Assembly (NCBI GenBank): GCA_022577435.1
Contig: JAKOON010000018.1
Location: 7,587,656 to 7,651,655 of the forward strand
Direction of reading: 5' to 3'
Length of the DNA: 64,000 bases
Source of the DNA: Embiotoca jacksoni
Taxonomy: Eukaryota > Chordata > Actinopteri > Embiotocidae
The notes under the pieces are model-generated. The model was not told where the DNA came from. It was given only the letters and a program-made list of their open reading frames with translations, and ran no database searches. Both the position numbers and the translations under genes were made by a program. Position 1 is the stretch's first letter. Every line of letters begins with the position of its first letter. This document shows, in pieces, positions 8,938 to 21,539 of this stretch.

Positions 8938-10089
8938 CTCCCTTTCTAGCCCACTTTCTGAACCGGCACACGGGTTGAACAGGTCCTGTGCTGGTAGGGG
9001 CTCGGCTCTGGACATACTGCTCTTAGTGCCTGAGGAGGCTCATCACTTTTCATACATGAGTGGAAAGCAGCTTAGCCCGGCGGCAGTTAAAAGGGTCACG
9101 ATGCTGTCTTTGACCAAAGATAACCCTCCCTTGTGGGTCGGCTCAGGGCAGCTGGCAGCAGTAATAAACACTTTAACCCGATGGATCTGTTTGCACCTGC
9201 ATGTCTAATCCCCAGTGACTTGTCCAGTAGTGTTGCATGTGCTGTAATGGAGTGAAACCAGATCATATGGCACGTAGATGTAACTGGTGTGCCTGAACTT
9301 ACACCACACGCGTAATGTGCATTAGTCTCAAACGGTGATGAAGGAAAGTATCACAAACAAGAACATACAACATATAAAAATAGAATTCCCGAAGCTGCAG
9401 AGTCGTTAACAGCAGCCATGTTTTACAAACTAAACCGTACAAGTGATGAACACAGTTTACAGACTTCCACGGACAAATTAGAAGTCTGTGGGCGAGCCTT
9501 GAAAGAGAAAAGTCAGCTGAGGTGATCCCTCTGAATGTGTTGCTGTTTTCGTACTAAATGTACCCAGAGCAGGATGTGTGTTTGATTCATTGGGGAGTTT
9601 TATGCAAAGATCTTTGCCAGCCATTTTTTTTTTTTTTGTCTGGTCCCGCAGGAAACCCAGGCTCCATACAGAGGGGCCATCAAATAGACATTTCACCATC
9701 AGTATTGCGGATGTTGTGTATATTCACTACGAACTGGATCTCTAAAACAAGAAGGTTTCCAGTTATCCTCTGAGAGGACATACATGAAGCTGTATTGTTG
9801 TAGTGTCACTACATCAGATCCTGACTGCTAGTTTTGCTGCCAGTACTTATAGTTAAAAAGTCCTCTTGTAGTGTCGGCTACTCCAGAAGTGTCCTCAGCT
9901 GACTGCAAAATGCACCTCACTTCTTCTTTTTTTTTTTTTTAAATCCCAGATATGTGTGCGCATCATGCTCTGCAATTATTATTAGCAGCAGTTCAACAAG
10001 GATCCATTGAAACTCCTCGTTGACCGTTGGAGTGGAGCGTGTCTGGATGTGTTGCTCCAGGTAATGACGGCGTCGGTCTGTCAGCTGAT
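8938..10089. other. Intergenic, nothing recognised
   Basis: Small open frames occur but none resembles a known protein, and no splice-bounded exon is evident. T runs are at 9625-9637 and 9925-9939. Confidence 0.35.
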
Positions 10090-10160
10090 TCACCACTTTG
10101 AGTTAACATGTCTCACCAACGATCGGATGGATTGCCGTGAAATATGGTGGCGTTCATCCA
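10090..10160 (+). repeat. Trace of a fish interspersed repeat (family E tail)
   Basis: Words such as 'cggatggattgccgtgaaat' match a very common fish repeat with the consensus sense 'tggatggattgccatgaaattt'. A related tail appears, in the opposite orientation, at about 46490-46640. Confidence 0.45.
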
Positions 10161-10457
10161 AATGCCCGATGGTTGCATGCTAGCGAGCTGGCTCGCAAAG
10201 TATGTACCGTTGCACGCAATAGGGACGTGCCACTGTCATGAAAGTGCACCTTGAACTTTGACCCCCGTTGGTCATATTCGTCACCTTCGACATTTGAAAA
10301 CGGATGCGATTTGGACCGAGTCCTACACTGAATGCTAAACTTCTTTTTAACGTGTCTTCTTCCTTTTTCGAACTGCGGCGGGCGGAGTGAGGTTTTTTTT
10401 TTTTTTTTTTTTACCTCCGTTTCATCCTCAAAAGAAAAAACAAATGGGATGATTTCT

Positions 10458-10690
10458 ATCTGACAGCGGTTTAGCGGTGCTCGGTAAAAAAAAAAAAGAA
10501 ACCCTTTTCTGTAGGCGTCGACATGGTGCGTCGGTTTAGTGCAGGTGTTTCGCAACAGCTGCAGCTTCCTCAGATGTTGTAATTACAAAACAGTTTGGCG
10601 GTCCCTCCCGACGGTGAGAAGTGTCCAGCGTTTTACACGATTACATCACATTACATGATCCGGGCACTCGTAGTGCACTGTGCAGCGAAA
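10458..10690 (+). repeat. Interspersed repeat family C, copy 1
   Basis: Alignable by eye with 19500-19740. Shared order: GACAGCGGTTTAGCGGTG-like block, CGCAACAGCTGCAGCTTCC block followed by TCAGATG, a GGTCCCTC block, GTGTCCAGCGTTTTACA, and finally CGTAGTGCACTG. The copies differ by many substitutions and indels, so they are old. No coding frame is shared. The class is unknown. Confidence 0.6.
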
Positions 10691-10993
10691 GCATTTATGC
10701 GCTCAAAACGGCGAATGTAAGTAAGCAAACGCTCGATTTGAGACGCGGCCCGAATCTTGTTTGCAAGCCTGAAGACTTTCCAGAGTGTGAATTGATAGTT
10801 CGAGGCTTTATAAGTCTTTTCTTCTTCTTTTTTTTTTTTTTACCGTATAAGCTCCAGCCCAGAAGGAAAATAAAGATGAGACTTAAAAACCTCAGCGTTA
10901 ATAGTGTAAACGATATGTGACCGTAGCGCAAGTATTCACACACCAACGTGTCAGTCTCAGCGGGGCCATTGATCGACAGCACGAGGACGAAGC

Positions 10994-11763
10994 GGCCGTA
11001 TTCACACTTTGTTAGAATCCTCTCAGGGAGCTCTTAACTTAGCCGAAAAATGGTTTAGCGAGAAGTCTTTAGCCGAGGAGTGATTTAAGTAACTCTGAGT
11101 GAGGAACGGACAGAAATCTTATTTTAGTGAGGAGGTGTAGTTGACCCCGTTGCTAGGTAGGATACGTCCTTCTAAAAGATGTGATTGGCTAATAAAATAA
11201 AAAGCTCTGTGTTAACGGGCACAGAACGGACAGTGACCTCCAGTGGAAATGAAATGAACTGCATCCTATTAAGAGGCTGTGAAAGTGCTGCAAGTGTTTG
11301 TTTGCTCTCTGCTGATGAAGGATGTGACAGACTCGAGTCATCACTGCTGCACTGCAGCATTTTTACAACTGATAAATATCTCATTGCTGTGATCACTTTC
11401 AATTCTGGTGTTATTATGTTATTGCATTAAGTTGGAGAAGTAAGCGTGTTTCTAATGATTTCAACCACAAACGTTCATAGCGTTATATAATCTTCAGTGT
11501 TTCATTAACTTACCGTCATTCAGCGTTTGAAGAATATTTCTCACACCTCGTTGTACTCAATTGTCTCATCTCATCTGCTGAAGGGTTTCGTAATCCTTTT
11601 AAGAGTCCTCCTCTCTGCTCCCAACAGTTTTCACCACAAGACGTTTGATCTTTACAGGGATCTACTCTGAACTCTCAGGGGAAATTCTTAGAAAACGTCA
11701 CAATCCTGACGAATTTTCTTCACGAAGTAACTTTTAGTACAAGAAGTCTTTGTGAATACGACC
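10994..11763. mobile_element. Non-autonomous DNA transposon with 13-bp terminal inverted repeats
   Basis: The left end GGCCGTATTCACA and the right end TGTGAATACGACC are inverted repeats with one mismatch, 770 bp apart. Subterminal words such as CTCTTAACTTAGCC (left) and the AACTTTTAGTACAAG block (right) resemble fish MITE-like elements that start 'CGTATTCACAAAG'. No transposase frame is inside; the 81-codon frame at 11185-11430 has no recognisable relatives. A clear target-site duplication is not visible, so superfamily (hAT or Harbinger-like) is left open. Confidence 0.6.
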
Positions 11764-12429
11764 CCAGCCTTACAGTATGAGGACTAATCCCCCTCATCCA
11801 ATCACCCAACGCCCCCCCCCCCCCCTGCTGTGACTGATTGTGACGGTAAAGTGAGACGGTTAGGATGATGTTAGGAGATAAATCTGTCAGGAGTGATTTC
11901 AGAGGACACATATAAACCTTTTTTTTGTGTGTGTGTGTGTTTGGAGGTCGTCCTTTGTTGAAACAGTTCCCACACGTTGCCACAGTGATTTAACCACCGT
12001 TCACACGGCTTCAATGCTATTTTTAAACGGTAGGTAATAAACCATCACACCCTCAGCTTGACTTTCATTTTATGTCTCAGCTCTGGTGCTCGTCACCTTC
12101 ACGACACTCGTGAATCAACGTCCCCGAAAACACAACGTAAACTCTTTCGCCTCCTCGCTGCCTCGAGGGAAACAGAACGTGTGGTGTAATTTCCACATCC
12201 AGACTCCGGTCCTCGTCGTGAGCGTGCGTGCGGGCAGACACCGGCAGGATGTCGTGCATTAGGCGGGACACCGGCTCGTCTCGCTGAAGAGCTCCTTCTC
12301 CTCTGGCTGTGTGGTAATTGCTCCACAAATCACAATGACTGCCGGGGGAAGCGGAGAGACAGCGGGCCTCGCCGCCACTCACCATTTGGGAGTGGGTTGC
12401 CATGGCCACAGATGCCTTTCAACTTACTG
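11764..12429. other. Intergenic; GC-richer patch without a supported gene
   Basis: A C run (11811-11825) and a GT run (11928-11941) occur. The 12090-12410 part is GC-rich with open frames on the minus strand, but these overlap in two frames and show no family resemblance, so I do not call a gene. Confidence 0.35.
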
Positions 12430-12530
12430 AGAGGGAGATTAGTCTTAATTAATGCTAATGATCAGCCAACACGCATGTGTTTGACATTGATACAGCAACA
12501 TGAATGCTCACAGATCCAAAGATTTGCCCC
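12430..12530. promoter_or_regulatory. Candidate homeodomain-type enhancer core
   Basis: TCTTAATTAATGCTAATGATC at about 12443-12463 packs three to four TAAT/ATTA homeodomain cores into some 20 bases, within unique-looking sequence that follows a CCATGGCCACAG segment. This texture is typical of vertebrate conserved non-coding elements. Conservation itself is not demonstrated. Confidence 0.3.
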
Positions 12531-14559
12531 TCGTGACTGAATATTAATACTCTGTTCTTACAGTTAATATGATGAACCACGATCTTCATTCATACCTCTG
12601 GCTAATACTCACACACATTACTTTTCTTTTCTTTACCTTGACCTGTGCATAGTAAAGAACAAATGCTTTGTTTCCTTACTTCCTACTTCACAAGTTCCCA
12701 TAAAGAACATTGTGACGGACTTACCCACATACAGTCTTTAAATAGGTGTTGATTGGAGCTGTTGAACTCAAAGAGCTGCGTTCCCGCGGAGCCTCAGTGG
12801 GAGGTAGATGCTATTCTCTACGCCGGCTCTCTCAGCCCTTTTATTGACGGTCTGCGCCTCAGCAGCACCCACTGACAGGAAAAGTAGAGGCTTTATTTCT
12901 TCTCCACTTTTCGGCAATTTGATGATTAAAATAAAGCTATTTGAGTTTTGTCTCGAAAATCAAAGTCTTCAGTAAGCGGAAAAAGGACGGGTCAGAGTGC
13001 AAAATGCTCGGTGTGATATGTGCAGTCAAATACAGACAACTTTCTGTCTTCCTTCTGTGGGATTTTTGACTGATCGTGGGCAGCCTAACATCAATTTGTC
13101 GTGGGCGGTTAACTGTCCCTCCTTCTCTCTCTCCATTTCTCCTTCTTTGTGGGTGGTGGACATCTCTCTATCAATCGCAGTGCAGCAACACAATTTGAAC
13201 CTGCATCCCACACCTTGTAATGGACAGGACCCCCTTCGTCTCCATCGTCATGTGCCAAACACCTCGTCAGCCTCGCTTTGGGCTTTCTTGAGTTCCTCCA
13301 TCTGCCGCTGAAAAAAAACACCGTGGCCACATTTCATAGATGGATCCAATGTCAAACTGTTGGTCTTTCAGCTGACCCTTCAGGGGGTTCCTTCTTTTCT
13401 TTCTTTACCTCGTCAACCCCGTGACAATTCAAGCGAGACGAGTTCTTTCCAGACGTGATCAAAGTGTCTTCAATACTCAGTGTTTTCAAAATGTTTCGAA
13501 ACATGCCGAAGTGTCCTCGGGTTCGATACTGAACCCAGAATTGCTGCTGATGGTAAGGGAGCACCTTGCTTGGCAGCTTTGAGACTGTTAAGGTGATAAA
13601 GCGCTGTATAAGTGTAGACCGTTCACCATTTTACTCACCACAACACCGCCCTACAAATTGACTGCGATAGCGAAGGACATGAAGGTTCATTTATAGTTTC
13701 CTTTGTAATTCAACAATATGTGTGAGGAAAACATTGATGTTCCCAACGGCCTCATCCTTACCCTCTGCCATTATGTCTCAGCATTTCCTGCATCACATTA
13801 CTCTCCTGCTAGCTTGCTGAAGCGTATGTCCATGTTATTGTGTTATGTTCTCACAACTTAACTACTTGAACACGAGCATAAAGCCTTCGGACCTTTTCCT
13901 TACCTGTGAGTTAAAAGCATCTATTTTTATGAACCAACATCCTTTTAACTCAGGCAGTTACTCCTCATGTCGAAATAAGACGAAGCAGGTAAAGCTCCTG
14001 GTAAAGTGTCGCTAACTTAGCGGAGTAGCACTTTTGACTCTTGTTTAATTCAACTTGGTAACGTAAGGCGACCTTAAATAACACATCTTCATCAAATACA
14101 TTGTAAAATAATGTATTATCTTGATTTCAATATGAATATTCATAGTAAACAGACAGACGGCAAGTAAAACGTAGATAGGCGGCATTTAATTCCTCTGAGC
14201 CAAATAATGAAAGCAAAGTTTATTTTCTCAAACTAGTTTTAAAAGGACACAAAATCTGAGGCAGCACATTTGGTTTGTGGAGATACGACATTTTCTACTT
14301 TCATTTTGCATTTTGTGAAGATCATGCAGAGGCAGAGTGCAGCACAATCTTTAAAAGCTTTCTTTTCAAGTGCACTGCCTCTGTAGTTGGTGCTCTCAGC
14401 CTTTGTAAGACTGAAGAAGCAAAACCGTGAATCCTTCCATGTTATAAAACTGGAAAATACCATTCGTTGAGAGCTTCCGAGACCAGACTCAAAACTACAG
14501 TATATCACATCTGATAAGATTTGGCTATTTGACTGTGTCTGTCAGCTCATGGCATGCCA
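12531..14559. other. Intergenic, nothing firmly recognised
   Basis: No exon can be supported. 12770-12870 is a GC-richer unique patch. 13100-13560 holds short open frames on both strands that cancel each other as coding evidence. Confidence 0.3.
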
Positions 14560-14960
14560 ACCATTTTCAGAAGTGCCGTGAGGGCTTGTTTATTCATTAT
14601 GACAGATATTGCCTGGCTGCACTTTGCTGACTTTTTAAACTCTAGAGAAGGAGACACGTGGATGTGGGTCACATGCAAAAGTGTCCTTTTAATAAAATAT
14701 ATACAAAGAAATTCATTTGGGACAGCAGCAGTGCCACGACTTGTGAGCCGTTTTAAAAGCACATCGCATGACTGCGAGCTGCTGCATAAAACACAGTTAG
14801 GAGATGAATAACCCAACATGAATCTCTCTGACACTGGAGGATGTTCCTATTCTCATTGAATGTTGTCGTTTTAATGAGATGGAAAAGAGAACTGCTTTGC
14901 CTAATGTTATGTGCTGATCCATCTTTATCAAGCACGACATCGAGAGCCTCGCCGGCATCC
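14560..14960. promoter_or_regulatory. Candidate regulatory element, repeat-poor
   Basis: Unique-looking sequence with GATA-like (CTTTATCA) and TAATG words at 14845-14935. Overlapping open frames exist on both strands (for example minus 14753-14965), but the mutual overlap and lack of family resemblance argue against a coding exon. Confidence 0.25.
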
Positions 14961-15590
14961 TCCACCGCTGAACCGCTGCCAATAAAACCAATCAGAGCGT
15001 GGAGAGACCCCCCCTCCGGCGACCGAGAAGTAGTGGGAGGAGGAGAGACGACAGGAGGGAGAAAGACAGAGTAGTAGACGGAAGAAGGACGAGATGAGGG
15101 AGCGGAGGAGGAATAAAAAAGTCTTTAAGTCGCACTCCGTGGTGCCTCTCAAGGACACGAGGAGAATTCCTCCGAGGCACAGCACTTGTTTGGAGAAACT
15201 TCTTCCTTGAACATTGTTCTCTTTATTACACAACTCACACAACAGCAGCTCAGCAAACTACAATGAGCCCCCATAAGTCAAACGCAGAGGGGGGAAAAAG
15301 TGCCGTTGAATACGTTCCCAAAAAAAAAACAGTCCTTGATTTATTATGTTTTACTGGCAATTTGTTCAATCTTCAAGTAGTTTGAAGGTTCACTAGGGAG
15401 CCTTTGTGCATCCTGATGTTGATCCATTTTAAATTTCAAGGCAACTTTATTCAGATCGTTATGGATTTAAACAAAAGTCTTTGTCTTGCAGCTTTGATCC
15501 TGAAGCAAGTCATTTTTAACAATTTTTAACAAACACTTTCATATTCATTATACTGTATTGATTAAAGATTTCAAAAGTAAGACACAACCC
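14961..15590. other. Purine-rich then A+T-rich intergenic sequence
   Basis: 15030-15110 is a purine-rich GGAGGAG/GAAGAAG tract. No gene is recognised. Confidence 0.35.
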
Positions 15591-15640
15591 CCCTCCCTCC
15601 CTCCCTCCCTCCCTCCCGCCTTCCTTCCTTCTTTCTTTAA
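15591..15640. repeat. (CCCT)n to (CTTT)n pyrimidine tract
   Basis: A compound tetranucleotide run: CCCT units, one CCCG interruption, then CTTC and CTTT units. Confidence 0.9.
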
Positions 15641-17059
15641 GACAGCTTAATTTGTCAAGGTGATGCCATTAAATATTACGCTGAATGTGCAGTGCCTCTT
15701 CCTGACATGATTTTTACTGGAAGAAAACCTAAAAAATAGAAGATTATCTAGAACGTTCTGCAGTAGTAAGGAGAGTCTTTTTTTCTTTCTATATTTATTT
15801 AACTGATTTATAGACATCCAACAGACATGATGGCGATACTGTTGTTCCTGGAGAGTGTAAATCACAATCCAAATATACTGTGTGTTCAGATCTGACTGGC
15901 GTATGACTCTTCTTACTTTCTTTTGCTGGTTTGCTTATTAACGTTAATTCCATTTAATGACATGAACAGACTATGAATGGAAACATATCAAGCTCTGGTT
16001 TACTTCCTGTAGCTGACAGGTTTACTTTGAATACTGGCCTTTGTTTCTGTAAACTTTGGAGAACGTTTTGGGGCCACAGCGGGAGATGTGTACCTGCCTC
16101 CCACACCGAGCTCACTGTTGTTTTCTGTCCTTCAGATGCAGCTGATATTCTCGATTCCCCATGAAGTCTGTTTGCCAGGAAGAACTATTATCACAGTCAG
16201 AGACCGCAGCTCCACAATTTACCTGCCGACTGTCACACATAGAAAATAACGCGTTACTTTATTTGAAGTTTTACACGTGTATAACAATAACAAATGAAGT
16301 TCAGTAAAGTATTCATCTCTCTTGTCAAACAATGTGATTCTATAACTAGTTTGAGATGTGATGCCTTGTGAGCACGCCTTCCTTTATTATAGAGCATTTG
16401 CAGAGAGTTAATTTTTTTAATCCTGGATTCTTTAGAACCACGTTTCCTTGCTTGAAGTCTTTTTTTTTTTCAGTTTGTTTTTCAGATTTTTTTTTTAGCA
16501 TCTTATCTGCAGGCCAGCTGCCAGTAGAATGATGTGAAATTAAAAGCAAGGCTATCGTATTGTATTACCCACTTTGTGATTGCATAATGCAAAAAAAAAA
16601 ACTAGGGCCTACTCATAAAAACAGTTCCATACCGCCATACAGCACAAACTGCTGTCGGGTGGTCAGATTCCAACGTTAAATTGGGTTGCATTGTTTTTAT
16701 CCAATGTAAACATTACTTAATATCGCATAAATTCCATAATGATAAAAAAAATGTAAATATATATTTAACTTGTGGGTGTACATAATACAATTAAGAATAT
16801 AAAATGATTGCGACATGGACTAAAAATAAAATGTTTGTTATAAGAGATTGTCTCAAGGCTATGAGAATAGAATCATTGATAGAAAATGAATTAATTCTTA
16901 ATGAATGCAATTTTTTTTTAAATTATAATAGCTTAAAATAGCGTAAAGCATGAAATAATAATTAAAAAACAAACATATTTTTGCCTTCTTAGCATGTCCA
17001 TTAGTTTGGATCCGTCCCTCTGCACTTCAGGCAGATACTATCGTCAGATTTATGAACAT
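15641..17059. other. Intergenic, nothing recognised
   Basis: A+T-rich without coding signal; 16740-16980 is especially A+T-rich. Confidence 0.35.
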
Positions 17060-17300
17060 AAACTTAACAGGTATTTGGCCATGAGATCTTAATGGCTGTT
17101 ACCAAGCCAGGCGGAGTCATTGTCAATGAAACTCCACATCTGTAGGGGGAAAAGCACAAAACCCTGACCAGCGGTTGACACCTAATTGCTGTGAAAAGTT
17201 CAGCTGAGGCCAACTTCTCAGCTCACTGATTGTTGACATCGATCACATTTCCCCAGCCTCTGAACCCTGTAGGAAATTAATGAACTTCCTGTGAATTGTT
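17060..17300. promoter_or_regulatory. Candidate regulatory element, repeat-poor
   Basis: A compact unique stretch with ATTGTCAATG, CACCTAATTG, TGATTGTTGACATCGATCAC and AATTAATGAAC words, which resemble HOX/PBX/MEIS-type and homeodomain sites. No coding frame. Call rests on texture only. Confidence 0.25.
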
Positions 17301-19499
17301 GATCGTGTTTCTCACAGTGCAAATGCACAGCTTGGGTTTAATGATTTGTCACTCTTGTTTGAGTCAATGCCGCCTCTGCATCCTTGCCCTATATTTGTTG
17401 CGTTGCTCTGTGTGTCTCCAGCATGCACTTATCTCCCTCTTTCTGTTTCCTGTTCTCTTCTCTCCTTCCTCCTCACAGGTGGTTTCTCTTTGTCCCCTTT
17501 AGCTAGCTGTGGGGGTTGAGCTGTTACTCTGATTGCATTCTTGCTCTGAAGTCCCCCCAAACTCACCGTGTCCTCAGGCCCTATAGGCTGTCCTAACCCA
17601 GTTTTACACCGGCCCACACAGCCGGCAGCTCAGATGGGTCACTTATATTCTTCTTATGTGGTTTCTCTCTGGCTTCTGTCGGTACATCATTTCTTCTCTT
17701 CAAAGTTATCCCAATTATTCTTAAAACTTCATTTCCATTTACTTTGATTAAGACACTCTCGACTGTTCACCACCGGCCCCACCTGGCTACACTTCTCAAA
17801 CGTTCTGTTCCTGCACCATAAGGTTTCTAATTAAAATAGTGACCAGTTTAATACATAAATGAAAGTGTTAAATATGCCATATTTTCATAGAAAAGGTCTT
17901 CAATTTCACACAGAAGCTTTTTTGTTTTCTTCTGACTATCATGGATTTTCTTAACAACTGGCACTAGCCGATTTTATTAGCTGACTCCATAAACTTTCAT
18001 TCAAAAAGTGTCAACTTCTCCCATGAAATAAAAAAATGTCAGTAAATGTTTTATAGTACAGTATATGATGTAATTAAATGTAATCAAAACATAATTCTGT
18101 TTATGCCCAAACCAATGGAGGCTTGGATGCTGACTATAGAAAAACACAGACGAGAGAATGGTTGAGATTCACGATACATTTTTTTTATATTCTCGCTAGA
18201 TATGCTAACATTGATACACACAAAACAGTTTAATACACCCTTTACACTTTAGTTAAGGATAAAAAGCAACACCATTCAGACTCTTTAGATAAAGAGTATT
18301 GGTCTTGCTACAGTTTCCATGCGCACTGCATCAATAATTGGCTACGTTCCCAGCTTGACTGGTCTGTTGGTCAGTTACGATCCATGATTGGAAAATAGTC
18401 AATGCGGCACCTTTACTATAATTTTTTAGAGTCACTGACACGTTCCTAAAACGTTTGAGCAGTACCGTATATGACATTGCTCTATTATTAAGTTACATAT
18501 ACAGAAGTGGATTAATGCAATTGATGTGCTTGTCACAGCGAGTTTTTCTTGAGCATCGCTCCCTCATGTGAAACACCTTCACCAGCCTGCTACACTGGAT
18601 CATGTCTGCATGTATAAAGGGAACGAGTTGCCATTTATGATGACGCGACATGTGAAAACCGACTGGATCATGCAGGCTGAGGAGCAGAGGTGTACGGACC
18701 CCCTACTGTACATTTAGTGATTCACGTCTGCTATCGCACTGACACTTATGCAAATGTATAATTAACTCATCAAAGACGTCAATAACAACATTTTGAGTCA
18801 CCGCATCAGTACATCTCATCTGGCTGAGTTGGAAGAAAAAGGCCCAAAAGCAAAGGAATGAGCAACATGATGGAAATGCCAACATGTTTACAGTGTGAGG
18901 CAAAAAGATTAACTGCAGGGCTGATTTGATTATTGCAATTCCTCAAGTTTTAATGAGAAATCACTCACCTTCAGGATAACCAGGTCTCTCACCAGCGAGA
19001 GTATAAGTGGCTTTTCAAGCTGATCCGGCTTTAATAAATGTATGAGATAATTTACAATTCTAATGACAGTAGTGGTCGTTGTAGCTGCAGTATTAGCCAG
19101 TAGAGAGAGTTACTGCAACCATTGTTAGGACTAATAGCAGAAGCTGTAGTGGTGGTACAGTAGCAGCTGTAGGCTTGTGAGTCAAGGTGCCCTGTAAGTA
19201 GAAGCAGTATAAGTAGGTTTAGTACCAGCAACATGGTTTTATTCAATTATATTTTCTTTATTCCAAACCATAGGAAAGCATATCGAACAAATCATTTTTA
19301 CACCTTGTATTATATTTAAGATTAGAGTAGTTAGTCTATTAGTCGATTGCAAGAAAATAAACCGTCAACTTTGTAACTATCTAGTAATTCTTTGGTTACT
19401 TTCTCAAGCAGAATGGCAACTGTTCAAAGGATTTTAGGGTCCTAAAATTTAGAATTTTCTTATTGTCCCCTCGTTTACTTACCAAACACACTGATGGCT
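17301..19499. other. Intergenic, nothing recognised
   Basis: No exon supported. 19040-19250 has a loose, degenerate AGTAGT/CAGTAG pattern that returns at 19742-19810. Confidence 0.35.
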
Positions 19500-19740
19500 T
19501 CTGTCCAACAGCAGTATGGTGGTATTTAGTGAAAAGTAAACACTTTTGTGTTGTGTTCTGCAACAGCTGAAGCTTTCTCAGATGCCGGAATTTGAAAATA
19601 CTCGATGTCGTGGTCCCTCGTTTTGTGCTACAGAGCCAAGATGGCGACCGTTGAGTGTGCAAAGTGTCCAGTGTTTCACATTCAAAATTTTTAACCATTT
19701 TGAGTACAATGTCTGGGTCGTGGTAGTGCACTGCATGTTT
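19500..19740 (+). repeat. Interspersed repeat family C, copy 2
   Basis: Second copy of the family at 10458-10690, same orientation. It shares the TGCAACAGCTGAAGCTTTCT block followed by CAGATG, then GTGGTCCCTCGTTTTG, GTGTCCAGTGTTTCACA and GTAGTGCACTGCA. Strongly diverged and without a usable frame. Confidence 0.6.
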
Positions 19741-20339
19741 TAGTATCAGTAGTATAAGTTTTAGTATCAGCAGCACAGTAACAGTGACAGCAGCTCTAGC
19801 ACCAGTAGTATAGTTGTTTCAGGTGAAACCGTTGGTGGGTGAGGCTCAGTGTCTGAGAGGGATAAAGTACAGCACATCCAGCAGTGCCCACTCATTCTCT
19901 CACCGACCTCCCGGGGGATTCATTTCCATTTCCCTGCTGCTGCGTCCATCCATTCCCACTGAAGGACCTCAACTTCATTTGAGCCTCCATGAAGCTGCTT
20001 TCCAGCGGTCGTATATTTAACTTTGAAGAAGTGTTGTCAAGTCCAATTCAGTTTTGACAGTATGTGCTGAAAACCTGTTTGCCTCCCACATTCTTGACTC
20101 AACTCTCAAAAGAACCGAAAATAAAAAAATAAAAACTCAAAGAATTTATTTGTTAATAAGATCCCTGTGGCACAGTGAATATTATAAAGCACCAATGTAT
20201 GTATAATTTATCAAGTACGAGGCCTGAAGGTGCAGGAGAGGCAAGGAGGTCATACATGAAGTGTAGTCACCTTGCCGTGGGCGCGCATGTAACTCCTCCA
20301 GACGTGTCACGGCATCTCGCGTGTTCAAAACACAGCAAG
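19741..20339. other. Intergenic, degenerate AGT-rich repeat then unique sequence
   Basis: 19742-19810 is an imperfect GTATCAGTAGTATAAG/CAGCAG tract. The rest carries no recognised gene. Confidence 0.35.
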
Positions 20340-20450
20340 CCTGGCTCAGACTGAATAAAATCTGCCTACCAACACCTCTAAAGGTGTAAATATCTTGTTT
20401 CATGTGAACTAAAACGGCAGCTGTCCCCATCCTGTTTCCAGTGTACTAAA
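20340..20450 (+). repeat. Interspersed repeat family E fragment
   Basis: 'CTGCCTACCAACACCTCTAAAGG' (shown split: CTGCCTACCAAC + ACCTCTAAAGG) matches the middle of a common fish repeat that also occurs at 45480-45700, where the downstream part (TTTAAAGCTCAC, TAATCTGTACAAAAACTGAA) is preserved. Confidence 0.45.
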
Positions 20451-20559
20451 CCACTCCTAAAAAATTCTCTATTTACTCTTATTTTTGTTTAGAATGAGCA
20501 GCATGTGAGATTTCTTTAAATTAGAAAACCATATGTTTGCACACAGTGTACAGGCATGA

Positions 20560-21060
20560 CTTCTCACCAAGCGGCAACCAACAGTGACGTCGCCCGTTGT
20601 TTTGTGAACGGCCGTCGTGAAGCCTCGAGTTCAGGTTTTGTCCCTCGCGATCTTGCTAGGCTGGAGCCAGAAGTGACCATATTTGGACGAGTTGGATGGG
20701 AGTGAGCGATGGATTTAACTTAATCTGAATGGAAACCCAGTGATACTACATCCCGCCCACCGATAGCTGTAACCTGACTGCACCACAGGCCTGTCAAACA
20801 GACCCCCCCAACCCCCCCCCAAAAAAAAAAAAAAAAAAAAAAAAAAAACCACAACTTTTTGGAGTTTATTTTGTAATTAATGACGGGATTCTTTTCAGAT
20901 GAGCAGCACAGAACTAGTTAGATGGAGAAATTTAAGATAGCAGAACTGAAATAAATTGTGGGAAAAAAATCTATTGACTTCGATTTGGAAGGGACTAGTT
21001 GAATGGAAACAACCTCTATGCCTTCAGTGTCATATTGTTCCCTGTTTTAAAGAACTACTT
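20560..21060 (+). repeat. Interspersed repeat family A, copy 1
   Basis: Shares ordered blocks with 29600-30070 (same orientation) and with the reverse complements of 24140-24500 and 47990-48310. The blocks are GTTGTTTTGTGAAC, GTGACCATATTTGGACGAG, GATTTAACTTAATCTGAATG and TTATTTTCAGATGRNCA-like. A C run and a 27-base A run (20822-20848) sit inside this copy. No protein-coding frame is shared among copies. The class is undetermined. Confidence 0.65.
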
Positions 21061-21470
21061 GCTATAGGGTTGGAGATGTTACGACTGGCAGTTTTCAACA
21101 GCAGTTGAGGTTAACCGAGGTGCTTCTCCGCAACTCAGAGTGAAGGCAGGACAGCAAGGACCGAGAAACAAAACGACTTTCTTACCCAGTTCTTCCACAG
21201 CCACGCACCAGCGCTGCCTCTCTCTACAACGTGGCTCTTAAATCAACTCTCACGCTGAGTCGTGCCCCCTCTGACTGCAGCCACCTCTTTCCTGGGATTC
21301 CCCCCGAACCTCCCACCTCCCCCAGTGAAATAGAGCCGGCCCCCTGCCAAGCTCCAGCGCCACGCCAAATCAACCATTTGTTTCTGTTTAACCTTTCACA
21401 TAAATGTGACATACAGGAGATGGTATTGATGCTGGCAGGTAATTTGTGTTTGTGGGATGCATTTCTACTG

Positions 21471-21473
<3 letters not shown>
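21061..21473. other. Unique sequence left of a GT microsatellite
   Basis: No gene is supported. 21190-21420 is a moderately GC-rich, repeat-free stretch that could be regulatory. Confidence 0.3.

Positions 21474-21517
<44 letters not shown>
21474..21517. repeat. (GT)n microsatellite
   Basis: About 22 uninterrupted GT dinucleotides. Confidence 0.95.
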
Positions 21518-21518
<1 letters not shown>

Positions 21519-21539
21519 TGACTATTACACTGTGAAGTG

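Noticed and set aside
8975..9208. 77-codon frame
   Set aside because: No recognisable family, no splice context and length within chance expectation.
12077..12409. 110-codon minus-strand frame
   Set aside because: Overlaps a second minus-strand frame, with no family resemblance; GC-rich composition explains it.
14547..15242. Several overlapping frames on both strands
   Set aside because: Mutually exclusive and without recognisable domains.
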